A model generated the notes under the pieces. It saw only the letters and a list, made by a program, of their open reading frames with translations, had not been told where the DNA came from and searched no databases. Positions 1 through 6,527 of a stretch of DNA of 9,685 bases are shown here, one piece after another. Within the stretch, counting starts at the first letter, position 1. Each line of letters begins with the position of its first letter. Position numbers and translations under genes: made by a program. Source of the stretch: Acidobacteriaceae bacterium (GTDB lineage Bacteria; Acidobacteriota; Terriglobia; Terriglobales; Acidobacteriaceae); NCBI GenBank assembly GCA_030838305.1, contig JAUTWY010000335.1, positions 1 to 9,685 on the forward strand. The letters are read 5' to 3'.

Positions 1-1166
1 GCATCGATGTTCAGTTGATGAGCCGAGAGGATCGCGGCCAGACTTGCGATAATGCCCGGCTGATCTTTTACCCAGAAGCGCAAGTACCAGGGCGTCTCAA
101 AGTCACAGCTCACATTGGGTGAAGCCAGGTTCAGCGGGCGATGAGGCCTTGGTCCAACCGAGAGGCTTTCCGCTACAAACATCAGGTCTGAGATTACCGC
201 AACAGCCGTGGGATATCCTCCCGCGCCAGCGCCCAGGAAAGCCACATCGCCGCCGAATTCTCCAGACGTCAAAACCAAGTTCAAGTTGCGCTGCACGCGT
301 CCAAAGGGCGATGAGGCGGGCACCAGGCTGGGGCCGACTTCGGCAAATAACGTCGTGTCGTTCAAGTCGGCTCGCGAGATCTGGCGGATCGTGCAGCCCA
401 GTTCAGCGGCGTAATCAAAATCAACGACGTCGATGGCGCGAATCGTGCGAGCGCGAACGTCGGCGGGAGAGACGCGAACGTGAAGACCAGCCAAGGCGAG
501 AATGGAAAGTTTGGCGCGAGCGTCTCCCCCGTCGAGGTCTTCGCTGGCATCAGCTTCGGCGTAGCCGCGCGCCTGTGCTTCCTCCAGAGCCTCGCTGAAA
601 GGGATGCGATCGCTCTCCAGCCGGCTCAGAATGTAGTTGCAGGTGCCGTTCAGAATGCCCGCGATGCCATGCAGGCGATCGCCGGAGAGGCCGGTTCGCA
701 GCGCGGGCAGAACGGGAACACCGCCAGCGACGGAAGCCCCAAACTCCAGCTGGCAGCCGTTCCTGCTCGCGAGCTGCAGCAAGTCCGGGCCATGGCGGGC
801 GATGAGTTGCTTGTTCGCCGTCACTACCGACTTGCCTGCGTTGAGGGCGCCGCGCACCAGGTCCTCTGCCGGATGAAGACCTCCGATGAGTTCGACCACG
901 ATCTCCACATCAGAGTCCAGAACTGCCTGAACGTTTTCCGTCCAAACCACTTCACTGGGCACCCAGGGCTGCTTCTTAAGTTCAACGTTGCGATTACAGA
1001 TATGCGTTAAACGAAGCAATCCGTCGGTGCGCTCGCATAGAACCTTGGCCACCGAGCGACCCACAGTTCCAAAGCCCACCAAGGCGACACTGTGCGCAGA
1101 AGTGCGATCCCGGAGAGTGGGGACCGGATTGCCGGCGTGCGCTGGTGGTGGCGGAGTCTTATGCAA
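1..1166 (-). CDS. hom: Homoserine dehydrogenase with C-terminal ACT domain (3' end beyond the window)
   Basis: This enzyme reduces aspartate semialdehyde to homoserine with NAD(P)H, at the branch to threonine and methionine, in the cytoplasm. Reading the minus strand gives an N-terminal Rossmann motif VALVGFGTVG (G31, G33, G36), then NAGKSVVTANKQL, GASVAGGVPVL, the family signature GILNGTCNYIL, a substrate-binding stretch GYAEADASEDLDGGDARAKL, and GAGAGGYPTAVAVISD. Near the left edge the frame reads PWYLRFWVKDQPGIIASLA, the start of an ACT domain, typical of threonine-feedback-regulated forms. About 388 codons are visible of a usual 430 or so. The start is uncertain. There is no ATG or GTG between the in-frame TGA at 1176-1178 and the Rossmann fold, so I chose TTG at 1164-1166, preceded by GAGAG at a plausible distance. 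That leaves a Pro-rich 25-residue extension. The identification is secure and the exact N-terminus is not. Confidence 0.93.
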   Translation of the reverse strand, partial: MHKTPPPPAHAGNPVPTLRDRTSAHSVALVGFGTVGRSVAKVLCERTDGLLRLTHICNRNVELKKQPWVPSEVVWTENVQAVLDSDVEIVVELIGGLHPAEDLVRGALNAGKSVVTANKQLIARHGPDLLQLASRNGCQLEFGASVAGGVPVLPALRTGLSGDRLHGIAGILNGTCNYILSRLESDRIPFSEALEEAQARGYAEADASEDLDGGDARAKLSILALAGLHVRVSPADVRARTIRAIDVVDFDYAAELGCTIRQISRADLNDTTLFAEVGPSLVPASSPFGRVQRNLNLVLTSGEFGGDVAFLGAGAGGYPTAVAVISDLMFVAESLSVGPRPHRPLNLASPNVSCDFETPWYLRFWVKDQPGIIASLAAILSAHQLNID

Positions 1167-1197
1167 AGCTTGCTCTCAAGAATGGAAACTCATTTTT

Positions 1198-1225
1198 ATC
1201 ATACGTGCCGCTCAGGTCCCGGCAA
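1198..1225 (-). promoter_or_regulatory. Candidate sigma70-type promoter of hom
   Basis: On the minus strand TTGCCG (1220-1225) and TATGAT (1198-1203) are separated by 16 bp, close to the -35/-10 consensus. Transcription would start near 1190, about 25 nt before the TTG start of homoserine dehydrogenase. This is a match by eye only. The -35 hexamer lies in the left arm of the inverted repeat at 1218-1264. Confidence 0.45.
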
Positions 1226-1264
1226 AGGGGAACGCGCACCCGTGCGGCCAGGCTGCTTGCCGGG
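1218..1264. repeat. 8-bp perfect inverted repeat in the divergent hom/outer-membrane-protein region
   Basis: CCCGGCAA (1218-1225) is exactly complementary to TTGCCGGG (1257-1264), with a 31-nt spacer. The spacer holds a smaller inverted repeat, CGCAC-CC-GTGCG, near 1235-1246. The left arm contains the candidate -35 of hom, so the repeat could be an operator shared by the divergent genes or an RNA hairpin. Only the symmetry is seen; the role is inferred. Confidence 0.4.
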
Positions 1265-1413
1265 CAGAGTCGGCATCAAAGTTGGTAAGATGATTCGATC
1301 CCACCGCAAGCAGGCCAGTGCCTTTCTGCGAGGAATCGGAAGCGGAACCATTACCAACGGCGCCTCTCGCCTCTTCATGCCGAGCGCTACGGTCCGCCAC
1401 CACGCCCGGTCAT

Positions 1414-1420
1414 GGAGGAG
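1414..1420 (+). promoter_or_regulatory. Ribosome binding site fixing the start at 1426
   Basis: GGAGGAG lies 5 nt before the ATG at 1426. It selects this start over the in-frame ATG at 1318, which would add 36 residues in front of a clear signal peptide. An ATG in another frame at 1422 leads to no recognisable product. Confidence 0.8.
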
Positions 1421-1425
1421 AATGG

Positions 1426-2208
1426 ATGATTGGAAAGTTCGCGACTGCGAGTGCGCTGATGCTATTCGTTTTAATGATCGTTCTGGTGGAGCAAGGCTCT
1501 TCCCAGACCGCACCCGCGGGACAGACGCCTGCGGCGCCGCCGTCCACCGAGCAAACTCCCGCGCCACCCTCGGCCACCGCTCAGGAACCGGCGGATGAGG
1601 AGTCCACTTCGCGTCGGAAAAAAGTTCGCGATTATAAAACCTGGAATTACAACGTAGGCGCTGGCGCAAATCTGGATAGCGGCACGACCAAAACATTCGT
1701 AAGAGGCGGCGGTTTTGTCGGGACGGCTGGCGTGGCCCGCAACGGAAATAAATATTTAGGCTTGCGCGCCGACTTTATTTTTGCCAACCTGCCGCTACGC
1801 ACCTCCACGCTGGAATTGGCCCAGGCCAGCGGCGCCACGAGCTACCTGCTCGGTGTCACGCTCGATCCCGTCCTCAACTTCTCCGTTACCAGCAAGTACG
1901 GCGGCTATGTTTTGATTGGGCCCGGATTTTATCATCGCTCCGGCAGTCTGAATTCCGACACCACAGTTCCCGGCTCGCCTTGCAACACGTTCTGGACCTG
2001 GTGGGGCACCTGCTTCAATTCGAGCCTTCCGCTGAACGGAAAATTCGTTGACGCCAGCCAAAACCAATTCGGATACAACTTCGGCGGAGGAGTGACACGG
2101 AAGATGCCCAGCGGTGTTGAGCTCTATGCAGAGTTCCGTTTTACGCACGGATCGCATAATGGCATCACCACCGACGTGCGACCGATTACGATCGGAGTCC
2201 GCTGGTAG
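1426..2208 (+). CDS. Secreted outer-membrane beta-barrel family protein
   Basis: The 260-residue protein begins with a signal peptide: Lys4, then a hydrophobic core from about residue 8 to 21, with cleavage probably around residues 24-30. A Pro/Ala/Thr-rich linker follows (about 28-60), then a basic patch RRKK (63-66). From about residue 70 the sequence alternates polar and hydrophobic residues with Gly-rich turns, as in transmembrane beta strands, for example YGGYVLIGPGFYH and VELYAEFRFTHGS. It ends in ITIGVRW; a C-terminal aromatic residue is the usual beta-barrel assembly signal. C186 and C196 flank a Trp-rich loop and could form a disulfide. It fits the outer-membrane beta-barrel/OmpA-like group common in Acidobacteriota, but I cannot name a specific family, ligand or function. 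It converges on pqqE, 12 bp away, and is probably functionally unrelated. Confidence 0.8.
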   Translation: MIGKFATASALMLFVLMIVLVEQGSSQTAPAGQTPAAPPSTEQTPAPPSATAQEPADEESTSRRKKVRDYKTWNYNVGAGANLDSGTTKTFVRGGGFVGTAGVARNGNKYLGLRADFIFANLPLRTSTLELAQASGATSYLLGVTLDPVLNFSVTSKYGGYVLIGPGFYHRSGSLNSDTTVPGSPCNTFWTWWGTCFNSSLPLNGKFVDASQNQFGYNFGGGVTRKMPSGVELYAEFRFTHGSHNGITTDVRPITIGVRW

Positions 2209-2215
2209 CAGCGGA
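2182..2215. terminator. Two adjacent hairpins at the end of the beta-barrel gene, possible two-way terminator
   Basis: CCGAT-TACG-ATCGG (2182-2195) and TCCGCTG-GTAG-CAGCGGA (2198-2215) are perfect 5-bp and 7-bp stems with 4-nt loops, 2 nt apart. The loop of the second contains the TAG stop of the beta-barrel gene. They sit at the convergent junction with pqqE. Neither is followed by a T-run on either strand, so intrinsic termination is uncertain and RNA end protection is equally possible. Confidence 0.35.
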
Positions 2216-2220
2216 TCGCG

Positions 2221-3354
2221 TTACTGGGGATTCGTGCGGTAGCTCCATAGATCCTCTGATCGCTGCTGTAACTGCACCAGTGACGAACCGGAAACCGGCT
2301 GCGAAACTGCGCTGCCGGAATTGGCTTCGGTTAATGCCGCTTCCACGATGTGGTGCGCGGGCGCAAGCGAGCATGCGGGATCCGTGGCCTCGGCGTTTCC
2401 AGTGAGCAACAAAGCCTGGCAGCGGCAGCCACCGAAATCCTGCGCGCGCTGGTCGCAACTGCGGCAAGGCTCCGGCATCCATTCCTCTCCACGAAAGCGC
2501 TGGAATGAAGACGATTGCTGCCAGATGAACTCCAGGGTTTGCTCACGAACGTTTTCGAATTCAAGGCCGGGAATAACTTCCGCTGCGTGACAGGGAAGAA
2601 CTTTTCCTGACGGATTGATGAGCATCAATCTACGGCCCCATCCTCCCATGCAGGCTTTCGGAAAGCGCGCATAATAGTCTGGCACGACGGAATCAACGCG
2701 GATGCGCCCGGCAAGACGCTTTTCCGCGGCGGCCACAACTTCCAAGGCTTTGTCAACCTGCGCCCGCGAGGGCAGCAGCGCGCGCCGATTCTTCAACGCC
2801 CAGCCGTAATATTGGGTGTGGGCGATTTCCATGCGTTCGGGCGCAAGCTGCTCGATGAAAGCGATCATCTCATCGAGGTGGTCGATGTTCTGCCGGTGGA
2901 CGACCAGATTTACGGTGAACGCAATCTGGTGGCGGCGGATGAGGCGTGACAATTCAATTTTGTGGACGTGGGCTTTCGCACCGGCAATCCAATTGGCTGA
3001 GTCCTCGCGCGAATCCTGAAAACTGACTTGGATGTGGTCCAGTCCGGCATTGACCAGCGCCTGCAACCGCGGTTCAGCAAGTCCAAGGCCGGAAGTGATG
3101 AGATTTGTATAGAGGCCTCCTGCGCGCGCGCCGGCGATAAGTTCCGTTAGATCGGTACGCGCCAGCGGCTCACCGCCGGTGAAGTGCGCGTGCAACATTC
3201 CCAGTCTGCCTGCCTGCCGAAACACGTCGATCCATTCCGCGGTGGAAAGCTCCGAACTCACCGCCGCCAATTCCACCGGATTCGAACAATACGTGCAATG
3301 CAGCGGGCAGCGATGCGTGATCTCGGCGATGAGGGCTAGCGGGTTGGGAATCAT
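2221..3354 (-). CDS. pqqE: PqqA peptide cyclase, radical SAM/SPASM protein PqqE
   Basis: PqqE forms the carbon-carbon bond between a Glu and a Tyr of the PqqA peptide, the first committed step of PQQ synthesis, in the cytoplasm with PqqD as peptide chaperone. The 377-residue protein has the radical SAM cluster motif C16-x3-C20-x2-C23, the motif FTGGEP (58-63), the PqqE hallmark EIAHTQYYGWAL (176-187), and a complete SPASM set at C235, C255, C297, C300, C310, C312 and C328 plus D306. As far as I recall, this spacing matches Methylorubrum PqqE. The last 40 or so residues are a Ser/Gln-rich tail without known function. ATG 3352-3354 is the only good start because an in-frame TAG directly precedes it. 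The ribosome binding site is weak, so translation may depend on coupling to pqqD, which ends 22 nt upstream. It is the last gene of the operon. Confidence 0.97.
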   Translation of the reverse strand: MIPNPLALIAEITHRCPLHCTYCSNPVELAAVSSELSTAEWIDVFRQAGRLGMLHAHFTGGEPLARTDLTELIAGARAGGLYTNLITSGLGLAEPRLQALVNAGLDHIQVSFQDSREDSANWIAGAKAHVHKIELSRLIRRHQIAFTVNLVVHRQNIDHLDEMIAFIEQLAPERMEIAHTQYYGWALKNRRALLPSRAQVDKALEVVAAAEKRLAGRIRVDSVVPDYYARFPKACMGGWGRRLMLINPSGKVLPCHAAEVIPGLEFENVREQTLEFIWQQSSSFQRFRGEEWMPEPCRSCDQRAQDFGGCRCQALLLTGNAEATDPACSLAPAHHIVEAALTEANSGSAVSQPVSGSSLVQLQQRSEDLWSYRTNPQ

Positions 3355-3376
3355 CTAAACTGCTCTGGAATCATGA

Positions 3377-3652
3377 TTAGTAGTCGACGATCCGTTTGTG
3401 CCGCAGTTGTTCGAGAAACTGGCTGATGTCGGCGCGAATCTTGTCTGGATCGGCATCGGCAAACTCAGTTTGCAATTCTCCGATGAGCTCGGCGAAGGTG
3501 CGTTGACCGTCGCAGCGCTCCAAGACCTGCCGCCCTGTCCCTTGCAACTTGATTGCGCCTTCAGGAAACAGGATCACGCGTTCTTGTTCGCTGCCGCCCC
3601 AACGGCAGCCGGCCGCCAGGCGCGGCTGACTCGCATTCTCGGGAGCCGCCAT
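3377..3652 (-). CDS. pqqD: PQQ biosynthesis peptide chaperone PqqD
   Basis: PqqD is a RiPP recognition element that binds PqqA and delivers it to PqqE. The 91-residue reading matches the usual length of about 90. Family landmarks are PRLAAGCRW (10-18), ILFPEGAIKL (27-36), LERCDGQRTFAEL (44-56) and a C-terminal helix ending in KRIVDY. The frame is open further upstream, but ATG 3650-3652 begins the conserved part. It lies 1 nt after the pqqC stop (TAG, then C, then ATG), the normal arrangement for translational coupling, with GAGG 9 nt upstream. Unlike in Methylorubrum, it is not fused to PqqC. Nothing is missing relative to the family. Confidence 0.95.
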   Translation of the reverse strand: MAAPENASQPRLAAGCRWGGSEQERVILFPEGAIKLQGTGRQVLERCDGQRTFAELIGELQTEFADADPDKIRADISQFLEQLRHKRIVDY

Positions 3653-3653
3653 G

Positions 3654-4424
3654 CTAGGTGGCCTCGATTTGGAACGCCCCGGGCGGCGGCCATCCCGGCT
3701 CGACATAGGCAAAGTAGAGCGCATCAAGCTGCGCCCATAGAATGTCGCACTTGTCACGCAAGGCTTGGATCGCCAGCTCCTGCTCGGCCCGCGTTTTCGC
3801 ATTGTCGTATACGTAATTCACCGCGAACTGCGAATCTTCCGGCGCCTGATAGAGTCTGGCTTCGAAATAATCCAAGCCTCCCGCTAACCAGGGATAATGC
3901 TCACGCAATTTTTCCACGCGCAAGGTGATCAGCTTGGTGGAAAACAATTCCGTCAGCGAGGAAGCGACCGCCTCTAACAGTGAGCGGCTGCGAACGATAT
4001 TCAGATATTCATTCACGGCAAAGCGGGTTGCGGGAAGAATACCCGTCCCCGCGCGAACCTGCGCCGGATTGAGGCCCGTGGCCTCCGCCAATTTGATCCA
4101 GCGCTTGATGCCGCCTTCACTGGTGGCGTCGCCATCGTGATCGACCACGCGCTTGCGCCAGGCGCGGCGGAAGACCGGGTCGGGACCGCGAGAGAGGATG
4201 AGCGAATCTTTTATCGGGATGATGCTCTGATAGTAATAGCGGTTCAGCGCCCAAGCCTGCAGTTGTCCGCGGGTGAGCTTTCCTTCGTGCATCAATAAGT
4301 GGAACGGGTGTTTGTGGTGATAGCGCTCCTCGCCAGTGGCCTGGAATTGCGCGCGCAATTCTTCGCGCGAAAGCAAGCGGGCGGCTTGCGCTGTCGCGTC
4401 GGTTTCTACAGATCGAACTGCCAT
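3654..4424 (-). CDS. pqqC: Pyrroloquinoline-quinone synthase PqqC
   Basis: PqqC is the cofactor-free oxidase that carries out the final ring closure and eight-electron oxidation of AHQQ to PQQ. The 256-residue all-helical protein shows the family stretches YHHKHPFHLLMHEG (35-48), ALNRYYYQSIIPIKDS (59-74), VVDHDG with H96, EGGIKRW (103-109), RFAVNEYLN, SSLTELF (155-161), YFEAR (186-190) and KCDILW (225-230). Aligned by eye to the Klebsiella enzyme as I remember it, catalytic E147, R157, R179 and K214 are kept (here E159, R169, R190, K225). The position of H154 is Ile166, from FSTKLITLR in place of FAPQIHQSR. The start is ATG 4422-4424, with GGAGG 4 nt upstream, inside the end of pqqB (19-nt overlap). 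Confidence 0.96.
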   Translation of the reverse strand: MAVRSVETDATAQAARLLSREELRAQFQATGEERYHHKHPFHLLMHEGKLTRGQLQAWALNRYYYQSIIPIKDSLILSRGPDPVFRRAWRKRVVDHDGDATSEGGIKRWIKLAEATGLNPAQVRAGTGILPATRFAVNEYLNIVRSRSLLEAVASSLTELFSTKLITLRVEKLREHYPWLAGGLDYFEARLYQAPEDSQFAVNYVYDNAKTRAEQELAIQALRDKCDILWAQLDALYFAYVEPGWPPPGAFQIEAT

Positions 4425-5326
4425 CCATCCTCCGCAACTTCCCAGCCCGCGCCCCGCACCTGGCGATATTGAGGACTTGCCTCGTCCAGCATGGGATTCG
4501 TGTTGTTGATGTGTACAAATATTTTACGCGGGCGGCGCACTCCCGCCAACATGGTCAGACTATTTTCCACCGGAATGTGACCCATCTGCCGGGCGGTTTG
4601 CCCGCTGCCCTGCACGCGAATCAATTCGTCGTCGCTCCAAAATGTCCCGTCGAACAGCAGGACATCGCAACTATCAAGTTGTTGAAGCAGGGTGTCGTCT
4701 AATTCAGGGACAGCAGGCATATAGGCCAATCGCGCATTGGAGGACCCTTCAATGACGAATCCCAGCGACGCTTCCCCCGGCGCGAGTTGCGACTGACGTT
4801 CCGCGGTGACATAGGCAGGGTAATGCGTGCTCAGAGACCAAGCTTGGCAATGCAGGCCGGAGGCTTCGCTTTGAGCATTGGTCAGAGGAAATTGTCTTCC
4901 GATTTCAACATCCGTCCATGCGGTTTGGTGGGGAATTCGCTGCAGCATCCCAAACATTGAATTATCTTCGCGGAGAATACGCCGAACGGAAGCACTGGCA
5001 TGAATGCGTAGCGGTTGCAGTTCACGCAGCAGCAGCAAACCGAGGACCTGATCGACGTCGGCATTCGCCAGCACCACCCCAGCGATCGGTGATTGCCGTA
5101 AACCTTCGCGCGGATGCAACTCAGGCGTGGCTTCGATTTGCGCGCGCAGGTCCGGAGAGGCGCCGAACAGAAACCACGAACGGCTATCTTCGGTGATCGC
5201 AACTTGCGCCTGCGTACGCGGCTTGCCTGCAAAAGTGCCGGCTCGTACAGCGCGGCAATTTGTACACGCGCAGTTCCATTGGGGAAAGGCGCCTCCGGCC
5301 GCCGAGCCAAGAACCTTTACCTTCAT
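4406..5326 (-). CDS. pqqB: PQQ biosynthesis protein PqqB (metallo-beta-lactamase fold)
   Basis: PqqB belongs to the metallo-beta-lactamase superfamily. Work on the Methylorubrum enzyme indicates an iron-dependent hydroxylase that acts on the Glu-Tyr derived intermediate before PqqC. The 306-residue product has the family opening KVLGSAAGGAFPQWNCACTNC, with the structural Cys set C19, C21, C24. It also has RTQAQVAI, GASPDL, DGTFWSDDEL, MGHIPV (H250) and the hallmark HINNTNP (H272). The metal-motif region, usually ending in DH, reads ANADVDQVLGLLLLRE, so a Gln (Q93) stands where His is expected. The start at ATG 5324-5326 gives the usual length; an in-frame TTG at 5410 would add 28 atypical residues. 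The Shine-Dalgarno is poor (only AGAG next to the ATG). It is the first recognisable gene of the operon. Confidence 0.95.
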   Translation of the reverse strand: MKVKVLGSAAGGAFPQWNCACTNCRAVRAGTFAGKPRTQAQVAITEDSRSWFLFGASPDLRAQIEATPELHPREGLRQSPIAGVVLANADVDQVLGLLLLRELQPLRIHASASVRRILREDNSMFGMLQRIPHQTAWTDVEIGRQFPLTNAQSEASGLHCQAWSLSTHYPAYVTAERQSQLAPGEASLGFVIEGSSNARLAYMPAVPELDDTLLQQLDSCDVLLFDGTFWSDDELIRVQGSGQTARQMGHIPVENSLTMLAGVRRPRKIFVHINNTNPMLDEASPQYRQVRGAGWEVAEDGWQFDL

Positions 5327-5770
5327 CTCTGCGAGTCTACAGGCTGCGGTTGATGCAAGAGGTAATTTGGAGAGAACCTTCGGGGGCGAGGGGGGTGACA
5401 AACCTTGCAACCTTCTTGCGAATTAAAGGTCGAGATATGAAAGAACCTGCAGCTCAAACGAGAATTATCGCGATGTGGTCTGGTTTCCGCTTGCGTTGGC
5501 TACACTGCCGCTGCATACTTCGACAGGACCTGCGCAATGCGGGTTTCAGCCTTCCCCCGCCCTCCCCATTTTTGCTCCTCCATCCCTTCCGAGACGGATG
5601 GTTGTTTGTTCTCACGTACAGGAAAATTCCGAACCAGCTTCAGCCTGTGCGAAGCTAAAGCCATAAGAGTAGCGGGAAGAAATGGTTTGGGAGTTTGTGG
5701 GTGGCGCAGGCGGTCAAAATTCTTCGCATGGGACATCAGAAACAGATTGCCGATGGGCTAGAAACAGTGT
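5327..5770. other. Gene-poor interval upstream of pqqB, no recognisable pqqA
   Basis: This 444-bp stretch separates pqqB from the PilZ gene on the same strand. The longest minus-strand frame, 5500-5736 (78 codons), ends in ETRIAQVLSKYAAAV and resembles no family I know. A plus-strand frame through 5260-5658 looks non-coding. I translated the minus strand in all three frames looking for a PqqA-like peptide (about 24 residues, with Glu-x-x-x-Tyr). None of the five Tyr codons has Glu four positions before it. Inverted repeats occur at 5580-5601 and about 5637-5657. No convincing promoter was found for pqqB. The interval probably holds the operon's leader and promoter. Confidence 0.5.
5580..5612 (+). 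terminator. Weak terminator-like hairpin in the gap upstream of pqqB
   Basis: CCATCC (5580-5585) pairs perfectly with GGATGG (5596-5601) around a 10-nt loop and is followed on the plus strand by TTGTTTGTTCT. The layout resembles an intrinsic terminator, but the 6-bp stem is short and no plus-strand gene ends here. It may be chance or a remnant. Confidence 0.2.
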
Positions 5771-6100
5771 CTACCCTTGCCCCACCGCCGCCGCACACCG
5801 TAGCGGATCGATATCCCAGAGCCTGACATCCGTAGAAAGGTTTTCGAGTCCGACCTCTCCAGCCATTTCAGTTCCAGGCTTGCCGCACCAAACAATGCGG
5901 AACTGCGCTTTGGTTCCCTGATACAGAATATCGATGACGTCGCCGGGCTTGAGTTGAGCGTCGACGCACTGCAGAGTGGCCCCACGGCCGCTGATAGAAC
6001 GGAGGCTGGCAGGCTGAGTGAAGGGGCGGGAATACGAATCCATACCCCAGATCTGGACGGGGAGATCGACGAAAACACGCGACTGACGGCGCCGGTCCAT
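5771..6100 (-). CDS. Small PilZ-domain protein
   Basis: PilZ domains usually bind the second messenger cyclic di-GMP and control motility, exopolysaccharide or adhesion. The 109-residue protein is essentially one such domain. It has RRRQSR at the N-terminus (R4-x3-R8, the RxxxR motif), then ASLRSISGRGATL (31-43), LKPGDVIDI (50-58), AQFRIVWCG (65-73) and AGEVGLEN (80-87). The second ligand motif (D/N)xSxxG reads S35-I-S-G-R-G40, so Asp/Asn is replaced by Ser and ligand binding cannot be assumed. The start at ATG 6098-6100 is supported by AAGGAG (6107-6112 on the complement), 6 nt upstream. The gene stands 147 bp after the FmdB-like gene on the same strand and may be transcribed alone or with it. 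The target is unknown. Confidence 0.88.
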   Translation of the reverse strand: MDRRRQSRVFVDLPVQIWGMDSYSRPFTQPASLRSISGRGATLQCVDAQLKPGDVIDILYQGTKAQFRIVWCGKPGTEMAGEVGLENLSTDVRLWDIDPLRCAAAVGQG

Positions 6101-6247
6101 GGAATGCTCCTTGATTAACCCAATGGTTCAATCCAAGCTCAACGCATGGTAGGCGGGGCGGATGAGGAAACACAGGTAACCTCGGTCACAGCCGAAATGT
6201 ACCGAAAGTTTCCCGAAGAACCCGTGAAATGTGAGAGATAGAAGCGA

Positions 6248-6481
6248 TTAGTCGAGGTCTCCGAGGGAGCAGGCTCCAGCACCCCGAGGATCGCCGCAGG
6301 AGCCGCAGGCGCCCGTAGAAGCCGGCGCACTTGCCGACCCTTTGGCGGAGGTGGCGAACACACTGAGCTGCGGGCTCAACTTTTTGCTTTCACATTTGGG
6401 GCACTTGGCCTTGTCGCGGCCGAACACCAAGGCTTCAAACTCGTGCTGGCATTCCTGGCAGATGTATTCAAAAATCGGCAT
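6248..6481 (-). CDS. FmdB-family zinc ribbon protein
   Basis: The 77-residue protein starts MPIFEYICQECQHEFE, the standard opening of FmdB/CxxC_CxxC_SSSS regulatory-type zinc ribbons. C8/C11 and C27/C30 form a four-Cys zinc site. FGRDKAKCPKC and KKLSPQLSVF (33-42) follow the family pattern. A Ser/Ala linker leads to a second Cys group, CGSCGDPRGAGAC (C59, C62, C71), as in the longer members of the family. The biological role of these proteins is poorly known; FmdB was named for proposed regulation of formamidase or amidase genes. The start is ATG 6479-6481, with GGGAG 6 nt upstream. It diverges from the hydrolase gene across 46 bp, so the two probably share a short promoter region. Confidence 0.92.
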   Translation of the reverse strand: MPIFEYICQECQHEFEALVFGRDKAKCPKCESKKLSPQLSVFATSAKGSASAPASTGACGSCGDPRGAGACSLGDLD

Positions 6482-6527
6482 GGACGACTCCCGTCGAGCA
6501 GACTGCTGCTCATATTAGAATCAATTT

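Noticed and set aside
480..1010. Long plus-strand open frame of 176 codons
   Set aside because: It lies antisense to homoserine dehydrogenase, whose conserved motifs run through the whole stretch on the other strand; the plus-strand product resembles nothing.
5423..5463. Minus-strand peptide FSFELQVLSYLDL ending in a stop just upstream of pqqB, faintly PqqA-like
   Set aside because: It has no start codon, an in-frame TAA just upstream, and Gln rather than Glu four residues before the Tyr.
5500..5736. 78-codon minus-strand frame upstream of pqqB as a candidate pqqA or hypothetical gene
   Set aside because: It is too long for PqqA, lacks Glu four residues before its Tyr, has no good ribosome site and does not look like a conserved protein. 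I describe it only as part of the gap.
6139..6240. Minus-strand stretch reading AVTEVTCVS between the FmdB-like and PilZ genes, recalling the EVT part of PqqA
   Set aside because: The Tyr needed for crosslinking is absent, there is no Trp-x-x-Pro start, and the frame is only a continuation antisense or out of frame to the FmdB-like gene.
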